Below are positions 53,196-60,771 of a DNA stretch of 64,000 bases, one piece after another. The position numbers and the translations under genes are program-made. Within the stretch, counting starts at the first letter, position 1. Each line of letters begins with the position of its first letter. The notes beneath the pieces are model-generated. The model ran no database searches. It was not told the origin of the DNA and worked only from the letters and a program-made list of their open reading frames with translations. This DNA is from Rhodobacteraceae bacterium UBA6213. Its GTDB lineage: Bacteria > Pseudomonadota > Alphaproteobacteria > Rhodobacterales > Rhodobacteraceae. The stretch covers positions 1 to 64,000 of the forward strand of contig DISJ01000012.1 of NCBI GenBank assembly GCA_002421605.1, in the 5' to 3' direction.

Positions 53196-53246
53196 AGCGC
53201 CCGCCCCGTGGGGGCGGTTCGGGCGCTGCCCGGCGTGCCGCCGGGC
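53196..53246. repeat. Two adjacent strong palindromes upstream of pheT
   Basis: AGCGCCCG ... CGGGCGCT (53196-53227) enclosing an inner CCCC/GGGG stem, directly followed by GCCCGGCG-TGC-CGCCGGGC (53228-53246). Both lie in the 205 bp gap between the DUF2513-like gene and pheT, which otherwise has no convincing gene. They may be a mobile palindromic unit or structure affecting pheT expression. Confidence 0.5.
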
Positions 53247-53265
53247 GGAAGGTGGGTGTTGGGGG

Positions 53266-53634
53266 TCATGGCAGATTTAAACCAAGTCTCTCACCGGCAG
53301 CCTGCTTGAGGTATGCGACAGCAATATCTTTGACGATCCCAAGCGTCGCGCCGCCGATTGAGGCTGCACCTTCCTTCGTTTTATTCCAAATACTGTCGTC
53401 TCTGACGGCATCGAGAAAATCGTGCCCCAGCGATGTCATGCGAAAAACGCCCGCCTCGGCAATACCGTCTTTAAAGGCTACTAAGTAACCGGCATCGCAC
53501 AGTAGTTGAATATGATACTGACGCGCTTCTCGTTCGACTCCTTCTCCGGAAAACTTTGACACGCGAAACTGCCATTCGACTGAGCTCTCGAATTCGAACA
53601 TAAGCTCACGTAGTAGGTCTTTGTCCCGTTTCAC
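53266..53634 (-). CDS. DUF2513-like protein inserted between pheS and pheT
   Basis: 122 aa. The start KRDKDLLRELMFEFES, then ARQYHIQLLCDAGYLVAF and FRMTSLGHDFLDAVRD, resembles DUF2513, a winged-helix-like family common in phages and mobile regions. The start is GTG 53634, overlapping the pheS stop as GTGA. A hand count gives about 51% GC, well below pheS and pheT, which indicates transfer. The C-terminus (GGATLGIVKDIAVAYLKQA) could be a short amphipathic or membrane-associated helix. Function unknown. Confidence 0.75.
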   Translation of the reverse strand: MKRDKDLLRELMFEFESSVEWQFRVSKFSGEGVEREARQYHIQLLCDAGYLVAFKDGIAEAGVFRMTSLGHDFLDAVRDDSIWNKTKEGAASIGGATLGIVKDIAVAYLKQAAGERLGLNLP

Positions 53635-54713
53635 CTGCTCAGCCCCCCATGCACCGTCGGCACGTCCCCCGCGGCAAAGCCGTAGTGGCGCAGCCAGCGC
53701 AGGTCGGATTCAAAGAAGGCGCGCAAATCGGGGATGCCGTATTTCAGCATCGCCAGTCGGTCGATGCCCATGCCAAATGCAAAGCCCTGCCATTCGGCCG
53801 GGTCCACCCCGGCGGCGGTCAGCACCTTGGGGTGCACCATACCGGAGCCCAGAATTTCCAGCCAGCTGTCGCCCTCGCCAATCTTCAGCTGCCCGCCCGC
53901 CCAGGAACAGCGGATATCGACCTCGGCAGAGGGTTCGGTGAACGGAAAGTGGCTGGCGCGGAAACGCAATTCGACGTTCGACACTTCAAAGAACGCGCGG
54001 CAAAACTCTTCCAGCGTCCACTTAAGGTTAGCCATCGAAATATCGCGGCCAATCGCCAACCCCTCGATCTGATGGAACATCGGCGCGTGGGTCTGGTCCA
54101 TATCCATGCGGTAGACGCGGCCCGGCGCAATCACCCTGATCGGTGCACCCTGCGCCTGCATGGCGCGGATTTGAACGGGGCTGGTGTGGGTGCGCAGCAC
54201 ATGTGGCGGGCGCGGGTCATCGCCCGCACGTGCCATGAAAAACGTGTCGTGTTCTTGGCGCGCGGGGTGTTCGGGCGCGATGTTCAACGCATCGAAGTTG
54301 AAAAAGTCACTCTCGACCTGCGGTCCCTCGGCCACGGCAAAGCCCATGTCAGCGAAAATTGCGGTGACCTCGTCCATCACCTGACTGACCGGGTGGATGC
54401 TGCCCACCCGTCGCGGCCGCCCCGGTAGCGTCACATCCAGCCATTCCGCCGCCAGCCGCGCATCGAGCGCGGCATCGGCCATCCCGGCCTTGCGCGCGCG
54501 CAGGGCCGCGTCAATCTCATCTTTCAGCACGTTTAGCCGCGCGCCCGCCGCTTGGCGCGCCTCAGGTGCCATGGTGCCCAGCTCGCGCATCATCAGGCTG
54601 ATCTCACCCTTCTTGCCCAGCGCCGCCAGCCGGATCTCTTCGAGGCCCGCCTCGTCCGCCGCAGCGGCGATGCTTGCCAGATACTTGCCCTTGAGCGCGT
54701 CGAGATCGACCAT
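53631..54713 (-). CDS. pheS: Phenylalanine--tRNA ligase alpha subunit
   Basis: 360 aa class II synthetase catalytic subunit. N-terminal coiled coil (residues about 1-85), motif 2 region (FRASHFPFTEPSAEVDIRCS) and motif 3 (GFAFGMGIDRLAMLKYGIPD) are clear. It charges tRNA-Phe together with pheT. ATG 54713 follows AGGAGTGG; the longer frame lacks a family-like start. Its stop overlaps the GTG of the low-GC gene that separates it from pheT. Confidence 0.97.
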   Translation of the reverse strand: MVDLDALKGKYLASIAAAADEAGLEEIRLAALGKKGEISLMMRELGTMAPEARQAAGARLNVLKDEIDAALRARKAGMADAALDARLAAEWLDVTLPGRPRRVGSIHPVSQVMDEVTAIFADMGFAVAEGPQVESDFFNFDALNIAPEHPARQEHDTFFMARAGDDPRPPHVLRTHTSPVQIRAMQAQGAPIRVIAPGRVYRMDMDQTHAPMFHQIEGLAIGRDISMANLKWTLEEFCRAFFEVSNVELRFRASHFPFTEPSAEVDIRCSWAGGQLKIGEGDSWLEILGSGMVHPKVLTAAGVDPAEWQGFAFGMGIDRLAMLKYGIPDLRAFFESDLRWLRHYGFAAGDVPTVHGGLSR

Positions 54714-54798
54714 GATCCACTCCTGATTTTTCGGTTCCGTGCTAGCGGCAGGGCCGTGTGATTGCAAGGCGATCAACCCGGCCAGTCGCCGGCAGATG

Positions 54799-55251
54799 TC
54801 AAAACGTCTTGGCCATATTGTAGCCAGTCACGCGAAAGCCCGCGGCGGCATAAACCGCTTGCGCGCGCGTATTATCTGGTGCCACGCGCAGGCGTATCTG
54901 GCTGCCACCCGTCGCTGCCAGATCTGCCTGCAGCGCGGCCAGCGCCTTGCGCGCCAGCCCCCGGCGTTGCAACGCAGGCAAAATGTGAAAATCGAGGATG
55001 AAGGCCCCGCTCAACTCGGGCCGCAGCCAAAGATAGCCCGCAAGTGCGCCCTGATGGTCGATACACAATAGCCGCTGGCCCGGCGTCGCGGGCCCCTGCG
55101 GCAGATCTCGCTGCATTTCCGCCTCGGCACGAGCACGGGCGGCGTTGGCATCAAGCCCAAAGGCGGCGCTGATTTCGCCGGCATAGTCGGGCAGGAAATA
55201 GTCCAGATAGGCCGGGTATTCATTCACCCGCATATCACGCAAGGTTACCAT
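54799..55251 (-). CDS. GNAT-family N-acetyltransferase
   Basis: 150 aa with a GNAT fold; the acetyl-CoA pyrophosphate loop is LPALQRRGLARKALAAL, followed by LRVAPDNTRAQAVYAAAGFRVTG. Substrate unknown. It lies between rplT and pheS on the same strand, and the rplT terminator separates it from the ribosomal genes. Confidence 0.88.
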   Translation of the reverse strand: MVTLRDMRVNEYPAYLDYFLPDYAGEISAAFGLDANAARARAEAEMQRDLPQGPATPGQRLLCIDHQGALAGYLWLRPELSGAFILDFHILPALQRRGLARKALAALQADLAATGGSQIRLRVAPDNTRAQAVYAAAGFRVTGYNMAKTF

Positions 55252-55264
55252 GGTAGGGCCCCAA

Positions 55265-55296
55265 TTAGAAAAACCCGCGCAGAGGCTGCGCGGGTT
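55265..55296 (-). terminator. Rho-independent terminator of rplT
   Basis: 11-bp perfect stem AACCCGCGCAG/CTGCGCGGGTT with a 3-nt loop; on the minus strand it is followed by TTTTTC, 25-56 bp after the rplT stop. Confidence 0.85.
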
Positions 55297-55320
55297 CCAG
55301 AGTGTTCCCGTTTCGGGGAA

Positions 55321-55686
55321 TTACGCGGCCAGCGCGGCTTTCGCCTGAGTGACGATGGCGCCAAAAGCATCGGGTTCGTGCACGGCCAGATCGGCCAGCA
55401 CTTTGCGGTCAACCGCGATACCCGCCTTCTCCAGCGCGAAGATGAAGCGCGAATAGGTCATTTCGGCATCAAACGCCCGCACACCGGCGTTGATCCGCTG
55501 AATCCACAGCGCGCGGAAATTGCGCTTGCGGATCTTGCGGTCACGGGTGGCGTATTGGTTGGCCTTGTCGACCGCCTGCGTGGCGGTCTTGAAGTTTCGC
55601 GAGCGCGAGCTGTAGTAACCCGAAGCGGCCTTGATGATTTTCTTGTGACGGGCGTGTGTTACGACGCCGGATTTAACGCGAGACAT
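55321..55686 (-). CDS. rplT: 50S ribosomal protein L20
   Basis: 121 aa basic protein: RVKSGVVTHARHKKIIKAAS, YRSRNFKTATQAV-like segment and RNFRALWIQRINAGVR are typical L20. It binds 23S rRNA early in 50S assembly and often represses its own operon. GAGGAGG precedes the start; 12 bp after rpmI. Confidence 0.98.
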   Translation of the reverse strand: MSRVKSGVVTHARHKKIIKAASGYYSSRSRNFKTATQAVDKANQYATRDRKIRKRNFRALWIQRINAGVRAFDAEMTYSRFIFALEKAGIAVDRKVLADLAVHEPDAFGAIVTQAKAALAA

Positions 55687-55698
55687 GGTGCATCCTCC

Positions 55699-55899
55699 TC
55701 AGCGGTCGTAGGGCATGTATTTCTTGACGATTTTCGCATCGCATGGGGCCAGCAACATGGTGCCGGTCGCATTGCGAATGAAATCCGTCGAGCGTTTGAT
55801 CATGCCGTGCCGCTTACCAGCCACACCAGCCTTGACGCGCCCTGAAGCGGTCATTTTAAACCGCTTTTTGGCAGCGGATTTGGTCTTCATCTTGGGCAT
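55699..55899 (-). CDS. rpmI: 50S ribosomal protein L35
   Basis: 66 aa: MPKMKTKSAAKKRFKMTASG, then KRHGMIKRSTDFIRNATGTM and a short basic end. ATG 55899 follows GAGGAGATGG at good spacing; the longer frame is spurious. First gene of rpmI-rplT; infC is not in this window. Confidence 0.98.
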   Translation of the reverse strand: MPKMKTKSAAKKRFKMTASGRVKAGVAGKRHGMIKRSTDFIRNATGTMLLAPCDAKIVKKYMPYDR

Positions 55900-56010
55900 T
55901 TCCATCTCCTCTTTCGAGTGGTGAACGCGCGACTCGGCATGCCACGTGGGCCGGACGCGCGGATTTAGATAGGCGCCTATACGCGGGCACCGGGCGCTTG
56001 GCAAGGGGCG

Positions 56011-56256
56011 CTAGTTCAGAACCCGCGCAAAAACTTGCGCAAAAACATTGGGTATCTGCGAGGCCGAATAGCCCCCCGGCTTGGTCACGATTGCGGCCAA
56101 CACCATCACCCCACCCAACACCACACTAACCGCCGCGGCGCGCGGTGCGCGGCTGTCGCTGAAGGCGGAAATGATCGAAGGAATGGCGACGGCTGCCAAA
56201 ATGAGGCCGATCACCAGAAACAGGTCGCTATCAATTTGGGCAAACCAATCCGTCAT
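56011..56256 (-). CDS. Small membrane protein of unknown function
   Basis: 81 aa with two membrane helices (about 13-33, LFLVIGLILAAVAIPSIISA, and about 40-60, AVSVVLGGVMVLAAIVTKPG). No recognised family. It follows pyk by 9 bp on the same strand and precedes rpmI by about 110 bp, so it may be co-transcribed with pyk. Confidence 0.65.
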   Translation of the reverse strand: MTDWFAQIDSDLFLVIGLILAAVAIPSIISAFSDSRAPRAAAVSVVLGGVMVLAAIVTKPGGYSASQIPNVFAQVFARVLN

Positions 56257-56265
56257 ACGGAAATC

Positions 56266-57711
56266 TTACTCTGGATCGGCGCTCAAAATCAATCGCTCGT
56301 CACAGGGCGCAACGCGCAGGATGTTGGTGGTGCCTTGAACGTTGAAGGGCACACCCGCCGTGACGACAATCATATCTTTGGCCTTGGCAAAGCCAAACTC
56401 GCGTGCCGCAAGGGCGGCGTTAACCACCGCCATCGTGAAGCGTTCAACCTCATCGCAGCGCACCGTGTGCACGCCCCATGTAAGGCACAGCTTGTGCAGC
56501 GTTTGGGGCACTGGCGAAAGCGCGATGATCGGCACTCGCGGGCGTTCACGCGCAACCAGACTGACCGTGCCGCCGGTCTGGGTGTAGCAGCAGATCGCCT
56601 TGATGTCGGTGGTTTCGGCAATCTCGCGCGCCGCGGCAACGATTGCATCGGCCACAGTGCGCCGGTCGGCACGCCGGCTTGCCTCGATCACTTCGCGGTA
56701 GGTCGGATCGCTTTCAACCGATAATGCCACCGCGTTCATCGTTGCCACCGCATCGACCGGATAGCGCCCCGCAGCACTTTCGGCAGACAGCATTACCGCG
56801 TCGGCACCTTCATAAATGGCGGTTGCCACGTCGGAAACTTCGGCGCGGGTTGGCATCGGGCTTTCGATCATACTTTCCAGCATCTGCGTGGCCACGATCA
56901 CCGGCTTGCCAGCAGCACGGGCCGCGCGCACCAGACGTTTTTGCACCGGTGGCACGGTATGCACCGGGCATTCGACGCCCAGATCGCCGCGCGCCACCAT
57001 CACGCCATCAGACACCGCGAGGATTTCGCCAAAGGCATCGACCGCGGAAGGTTTTTCGATCTTGGCCAGAATCGCGGCGCGCCCTTTTGCCAGTGTCCGT
57101 GCTTCGGTCACGTCTTCGGGGCGCTGCACGAACGACAGCGCCAGCCAATCAACTCCCATTTCGCAGGCAAACTCCAGATCGCTGCGGTCTTTCTGCGACA
57201 GCGCCGCCAATGGCAGCACCACATCAGGCACGTTAACGCCCTTGCGATCAGAGATCGTGCCGCCGGTGGTGATGATGCAATCAGCAAAATCGGGGCCGCA
57301 GTCCTCTACCTTGAGGCGGATCTTGCCGTCGTTCACCAAAAGCCGCGCACCCGGGGTGAGGGCTGCAAAGATCTCGGGATGCGGCAAGCAAACCCGGTGG
57401 CCCTCGCCCGGCGTGGGGTCGAGATCAAAGCGGAAGGGGTCGCCCTCTTCCAGATCGGCGGCACCGCTTGCGAACACGCCAACGCGCAATTTCGGCCCCT
57501 GCAGGTCGGCCAGAATTGCGATCGGGCGGCCAGTATCGGCCTCGACCTGACGGATCAGCCCGTGGCGGGCGCGCTGCTCGTCTTGGGTGCCGTGGCTCAT
57601 GTTCAGCCGGAACACGTCTGCGCCCGCCTCGAAAAGCGCGCGGATAGTGGCATAATCGCTTGACGAAGGGCCAAGCGTTGCCACGATTTTCACATTGCGA
57701 AGGCGTCTCAT
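56266..57711 (-). CDS. pyk: Pyruvate kinase
   Basis: 481 aa. MRRLRNVKIVATLGPSSSD opens the family; the active-site region ILAKIEKPSAVDAFGEIL (about 216-233) and MVARGDLGVE are intact, and the C-terminal allosteric domain is present. Converts phosphoenolpyruvate to pyruvate with ATP formation. ATG 57711 with GGAGA ten bases upstream fits; a GTG at 57735 is less likely. Divergent from the N-formylglutamate amidohydrolase gene. Confidence 0.96.
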   Translation of the reverse strand: MRRLRNVKIVATLGPSSSDYATIRALFEAGADVFRLNMSHGTQDEQRARHGLIRQVEADTGRPIAILADLQGPKLRVGVFASGAADLEEGDPFRFDLDPTPGEGHRVCLPHPEIFAALTPGARLLVNDGKIRLKVEDCGPDFADCIITTGGTISDRKGVNVPDVVLPLAALSQKDRSDLEFACEMGVDWLALSFVQRPEDVTEARTLAKGRAAILAKIEKPSAVDAFGEILAVSDGVMVARGDLGVECPVHTVPPVQKRLVRAARAAGKPVIVATQMLESMIESPMPTRAEVSDVATAIYEGADAVMLSAESAAGRYPVDAVATMNAVALSVESDPTYREVIEASRRADRRTVADAIVAAAREIAETTDIKAICCYTQTGGTVSLVARERPRVPIIALSPVPQTLHKLCLTWGVHTVRCDEVERFTMAVVNAALAAREFGFAKAKDMIVVTAGVPFNVQGTTNILRVAPCDERLILSADPE

Positions 57712-57836
57712 CGGGCGTCGGTCTCCGGGGTTCACTCTTGGGGTAGGCGGTGGTAATGGCGCAAAACGGGTGGCAAGGCAACGGTTGGATGTTTGCGCTA
57801 TCGTACTGTTGTATGGACCAGAAAGGCAAACGGCAG

Positions 57837-58577
57837 ATGACAGAAGCCGCGTTTCAGATTGTGGGCGCCGAACGGGCGGGGCGCTGGCTTGTCAGTTGCG
57901 ACCACGCCTCGAACCGGGTGCCCGCCTGGGTAGGCGGCGGTAGCCTTGGCATAGCACCCGAAGACATGGCGCGCCATATCGCCTATGACGTGGGCGCGGC
58001 AGGGCTGACACGGCGGCTGGCAGAGCGGCTGGATGCGCCCGCGATCCTGTCAGATTTCTCGCGGCTGGTGATTGACCCGAACCGTGGCGAAGATGACCCC
58101 ACGCTGCTGATGCGACTTTACGATGGCACCATCATCCCCGCCAACCGCCACGCGGACGCGGCGGAACTGGAGCGGCGCTTGGCGGCGCTCTACCGCCCCT
58201 ATCACGTGGCCTATGCCGAATTGGCGGCGCGCCGGGCAGATACAGCCATTTGCGCCGTGCACAGCTTTACCCCCTGCCTGCGTGGGCGCAGCCCCCGGCC
58301 CTGGCCGGTAGGCATCCTGTATTCGCACCGCGACATGCGGCTGGCACTGCCGCTGATTGCAGCACTTGCCGCCGATGGTTTGGATGTAGGCGACAACGAG
58401 CCCTACAGCGGCCACCTTGATGGCGACGCGATCGACCGCCACGCGCTGGCGGCGGGCCGCCCCAACGTGTTGATCGAGGTGCGTAACGACCTGATTTCGC
58501 ATGAAGATGGCCAAATTGCTTGGGCCGACCGTTTGGCGCCAGTTCTCACGCAGGTGCTGGCCGAAAGCGGGCTTTGA
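57837..58577 (+). CDS. N-formylglutamate amidohydrolase family protein
   Basis: 246 aa zinc-type hydrolase. LVSCDHASNRVP near the N-terminus, DVGAAGLTRRLAERLDAPAI, and VHSFTPCLRGRSPRPW in the middle match the HutG/N-formylglutamate deformylase-like family. It cleaves N-formyl-L-glutamate or a related N-acyl compound; no histidine-degradation genes are adjacent. ATG 57837 is chosen because AAAGG lies ten bases upstream and it fits family starts; an ATG at 57813 lacks one. Monocistronic. Confidence 0.85.
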   Translation: MTEAAFQIVGAERAGRWLVSCDHASNRVPAWVGGGSLGIAPEDMARHIAYDVGAAGLTRRLAERLDAPAILSDFSRLVIDPNRGEDDPTLLMRLYDGTIIPANRHADAAELERRLAALYRPYHVAYAELAARRADTAICAVHSFTPCLRGRSPRPWPVGILYSHRDMRLALPLIAALAADGLDVGDNEPYSGHLDGDAIDRHALAAGRPNVLIEVRNDLISHEDGQIAWADRLAPVLTQVLAESGL

Positions 58578-58761
58578 TGCTAACTCGAAACAATCTGCAC
58601 CAAAGCGACCGGCTGTTTCCAAAAATAGGCGATATACTGCGGCGAAATTAAGCGCCTGATAGACGTAGCCAGATCAACGTATCGCGCTTCACCCAAGCAA
58701 GTTCGCCCTGCAGCGTAGCGCCGGGCAGCCACTGGCGGCCCGGCAGACACACGCTCTCTTT

Positions 58762-59625
58762 TCACAGCGCCGCTTTGCGGGCTTCCTCAAGATAGATTTC
58801 ACGCAAACGGGTGGCGAAGTGCCCCGGTTTGCCGCTGCCGATTGCCGCGCCGTCAATCTCTACCACCGGCGTCACGAAGGCCGAGGCCGAGGTGATGAAG
58901 GCCTCATCCGCCGCTTTTGCCTCTTCGACCGTAAAGGCGCGCTCGACCACTTCCATCTGCGCCTCGCGGGCAAAGCGCAGCACTGCGGCGCGTGTGATGC
59001 CATGCAGGATGTCGTTACCCAACTGGCGGGTGATGATCTGCCCGCCCTTCACGATATATGCGTTGTTAGACGTGCCTTCTGTCACGAACCCGTCTTCGAT
59101 CAGCCAGGCATCGTCAACTCCTGCAGCCTTGGCCATCATCTTGCCCATCGAAGAGTAGAGAAGTTGCACCGTCTTGATGTCGCGCCTGCCCCAGCGGATA
59201 TCTTCAATGCTGATAACGCGAATGCCGGACTTGGCCTGCGGGTTGTTGGCAAGGTCGGGCGTCGATTGGGTAAACAGCACCAGCGTCGAGGGCACCAGCG
59301 CCGGATCGGGCCAGAGAAACGCGCGATCACCCGGATTGCCGCGGGTGATCTGTAGATAGATCATGCCGTCAACCAGGCCATTTTGCGCCGCAAGTTCACG
59401 GTGAATTGCCAGCAGCTCCGCTTCGCTGGCCGGGGCGGTCATCTGCAACTCGTTCAGGCTGCGCGCCAGCCGCGCGGCATGGCCTGCAAAGTCGATCAGC
59501 TTGCCGTCGAGCACCGAGGTCACCTCATAGACCCCGTCGGCCATCAGAAACCCGCGATCAAACACCGAAACCCGCGCTTCCGCCTCGGGCACATAGTCGC
59601 CATTCACATAGACAATCCGGTTCAT
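58762..59625 (-). CDS. dat: D-amino-acid transaminase (class IV aminotransferase)
   Basis: 287 aa PLP-dependent fold-type IV enzyme. MNRIVYVNGDYVPEAEARVS and FDRGFLMADGVYEV start the family; the PLP Lys is Lys151 in RRDIKTVQLL, close to Lys145 of the Bacillus enzyme; VTEGTSNNAYIVKGGQ and GITRAAVLRFA follow. Likely makes or breaks D-alanine/D-glutamate. ATG 59625 matches the family start; an upstream ATG at 59643 overlaps the epimerase gene. Co-transcribed with that gene, so it may handle D-glutamate formed there. Confidence 0.9.
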   Translation of the reverse strand: MNRIVYVNGDYVPEAEARVSVFDRGFLMADGVYEVTSVLDGKLIDFAGHAARLARSLNELQMTAPASEAELLAIHRELAAQNGLVDGMIYLQITRGNPGDRAFLWPDPALVPSTLVLFTQSTPDLANNPQAKSGIRVISIEDIRWGRRDIKTVQLLYSSMGKMMAKAAGVDDAWLIEDGFVTEGTSNNAYIVKGGQIITRQLGNDILHGITRAAVLRFAREAQMEVVERAFTVEEAKAADEAFITSASAFVTPVVEIDGAAIGSGKPGHFATRLREIYLEEARKAAL

Positions 59626-59633
59626 TGCAGTTT

Positions 59634-60599
59634 CTATCCCCATAGCTCCGCGCTTGGCGGATAAACCTGACCCGCCTCATAGTGCAACGGGTTTTCACGG
59701 TCTTCGGCCAGAAGCAACGGCCCGTCAAGGTCTGTAAAGGTAGCGCCTTGCGCCACTAGCACGGCAGGCGCCATGGCAAGGCTGGTGCCAACCATGCACC
59801 CCACCATCACCCCCAAGCCCGCCGCCTGCGCCGCATCGCGCAGCGCCAGCGCCTCGGTCAGCCCACCGGTCTTATCAAGCTTGATGTTGACGATGTCATA
59901 TTTGCCGCGCAGCGCCGCCAGCGTCGCGCGGTCGTGGCAGGATTCGTCGGCGCAGACCGGCAAGGGCCGCGCGATTTCGGCCAGCATCGCATCGGCCCCG
60001 GCGGGCATCGGTTGTTCTACCATCGCCACGCCAAGTCGTAGCAGGTGCGGGGCCAGTTCGGCGTAAATCTCAGCACTCCATCCCTCGTTTGCGTCAACGA
60101 TGATGATGGGCTTTGGTGCCCCTGCGCGCACAGCTTCTAGCCGCGCCATATCATCGGGGGTGCCAAGCTTGATCTTCAAGATCGGGCGATGTGCGTGGCG
60201 CGCAGCGGCGGCGCGCATGTTTTCGGGCGTATCGAGTGAAAGCGTGAAGGCGGTGGTCTGAGGTTGCGGCGTAGGCAGGCCCGCAATCTGCCAAACCCTC
60301 GCGCCCAAGGATTTTGCCGCATGGTCCCAGAGCGCGCAATCAACCGCGTTGCGGGCGGCACCGGGGGGCAGCAATGCTTGCAGCGCCTCGCGGGTAATGC
60401 CCTCGGGCAGGCGTTCAATCTGCGCGGCCACGCTGGCAAGGCTTTCGCCGTAACGTGCATAAGGCACACATTCGCCCCAGCCCGTCACCCCACCCAGCGT
60501 CAGCCGCACGGTCAGCACCCGCGCCTCGCTGCGCGAACCGCGCGAAATGGTAAAGACCTCGCGCAGTCGAAAGGATTCGGGTGTAACGGTCAGGTTCAT
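59634..60599 (-). CDS. dgcA: Enolase-superfamily epimerase/racemase (DgcA-like)
   Basis: 321 aa. The KxK pair Lys142/Lys144 (LKIKLG), metal ligands Asp169 (VDANEGW), Glu195 (VEQPMP), Asp218 (CADES) and Lys240 (NIKLDKTGGL) place it with dipeptide epimerases and the N-acetyl-D-glutamate racemase DgcA of roseobacters. In the DgcN-DgcA route the D-Glu is acetylated, racemised and then deacetylated. The adjacent D-transaminase supports D-glutamate use, but dgcN is not next to it. L-Ala-D/L-Glu epimerase remains the alternative. GGGGGAAG precedes the ATG. Confidence 0.78.
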   Translation of the reverse strand: MNLTVTPESFRLREVFTISRGSRSEARVLTVRLTLGGVTGWGECVPYARYGESLASVAAQIERLPEGITREALQALLPPGAARNAVDCALWDHAAKSLGARVWQIAGLPTPQPQTTAFTLSLDTPENMRAAAARHAHRPILKIKLGTPDDMARLEAVRAGAPKPIIIVDANEGWSAEIYAELAPHLLRLGVAMVEQPMPAGADAMLAEIARPLPVCADESCHDRATLAALRGKYDIVNIKLDKTGGLTEALALRDAAQAAGLGVMVGCMVGTSLAMAPAVLVAQGATFTDLDGPLLLAEDRENPLHYEAGQVYPPSAELWG

Positions 60600-60686
60600 G
60601 GCTTCCCCCGGCTTGGTGTGCAGACATCAGGCGTGGGCGGCGCGGCAAGGTCAAGCCCCGCCGCAACGCGGAAAACGCTGTGCTGC

Positions 60687-60709
60687 AAGTGCAAAACCAC
60701 CTTGCACTT
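60687..60709. promoter_or_regulatory. Perfect 8-bp inverted repeat upstream of mcl1 (candidate operator)
   Basis: AAGTGCAA, seven bases, TTGCACTT: 63 bp before the mcl1 ATG. A perfect dyad with TGCAA half-sites recalls motifs bound by acyl-CoA-responsive RamB/ScfR-type regulators of the ethylmalonyl-CoA pathway, but I have not matched a consensus. The divergent dgcA start is 88 bp to the left, so it may serve both. Confidence 0.55.
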
Positions 60710-60771
60710 TGCCGCGCAACAATCTATCACGCGGGCCGCACAATATGAAACTTCGTTGCTAAAGGCCCCAG

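Noticed and set aside
53057..53269. 70-codon frame ending in an ATGA overlap with pheT
   Set aside because: It runs through the two palindromes, its composition is Pro/Gly/Ala/Arg-rich without protein-like pattern, and no Shine-Dalgarno precedes it; the overlap is probably chance.
55900..56010. A ribosomal-protein leader RNA upstream of rpmI
   Set aside because: The short region shows no structure I could match to a known L20 or IF3-operon leader, and infC is not linked here.
58580..58765. 61-codon minus-strand frame between the N-formylglutamate amidohydrolase gene and dat
   Set aside because: GTG start overlapping the dat stop but no Shine-Dalgarno or protein-like pattern; treated as intergenic.
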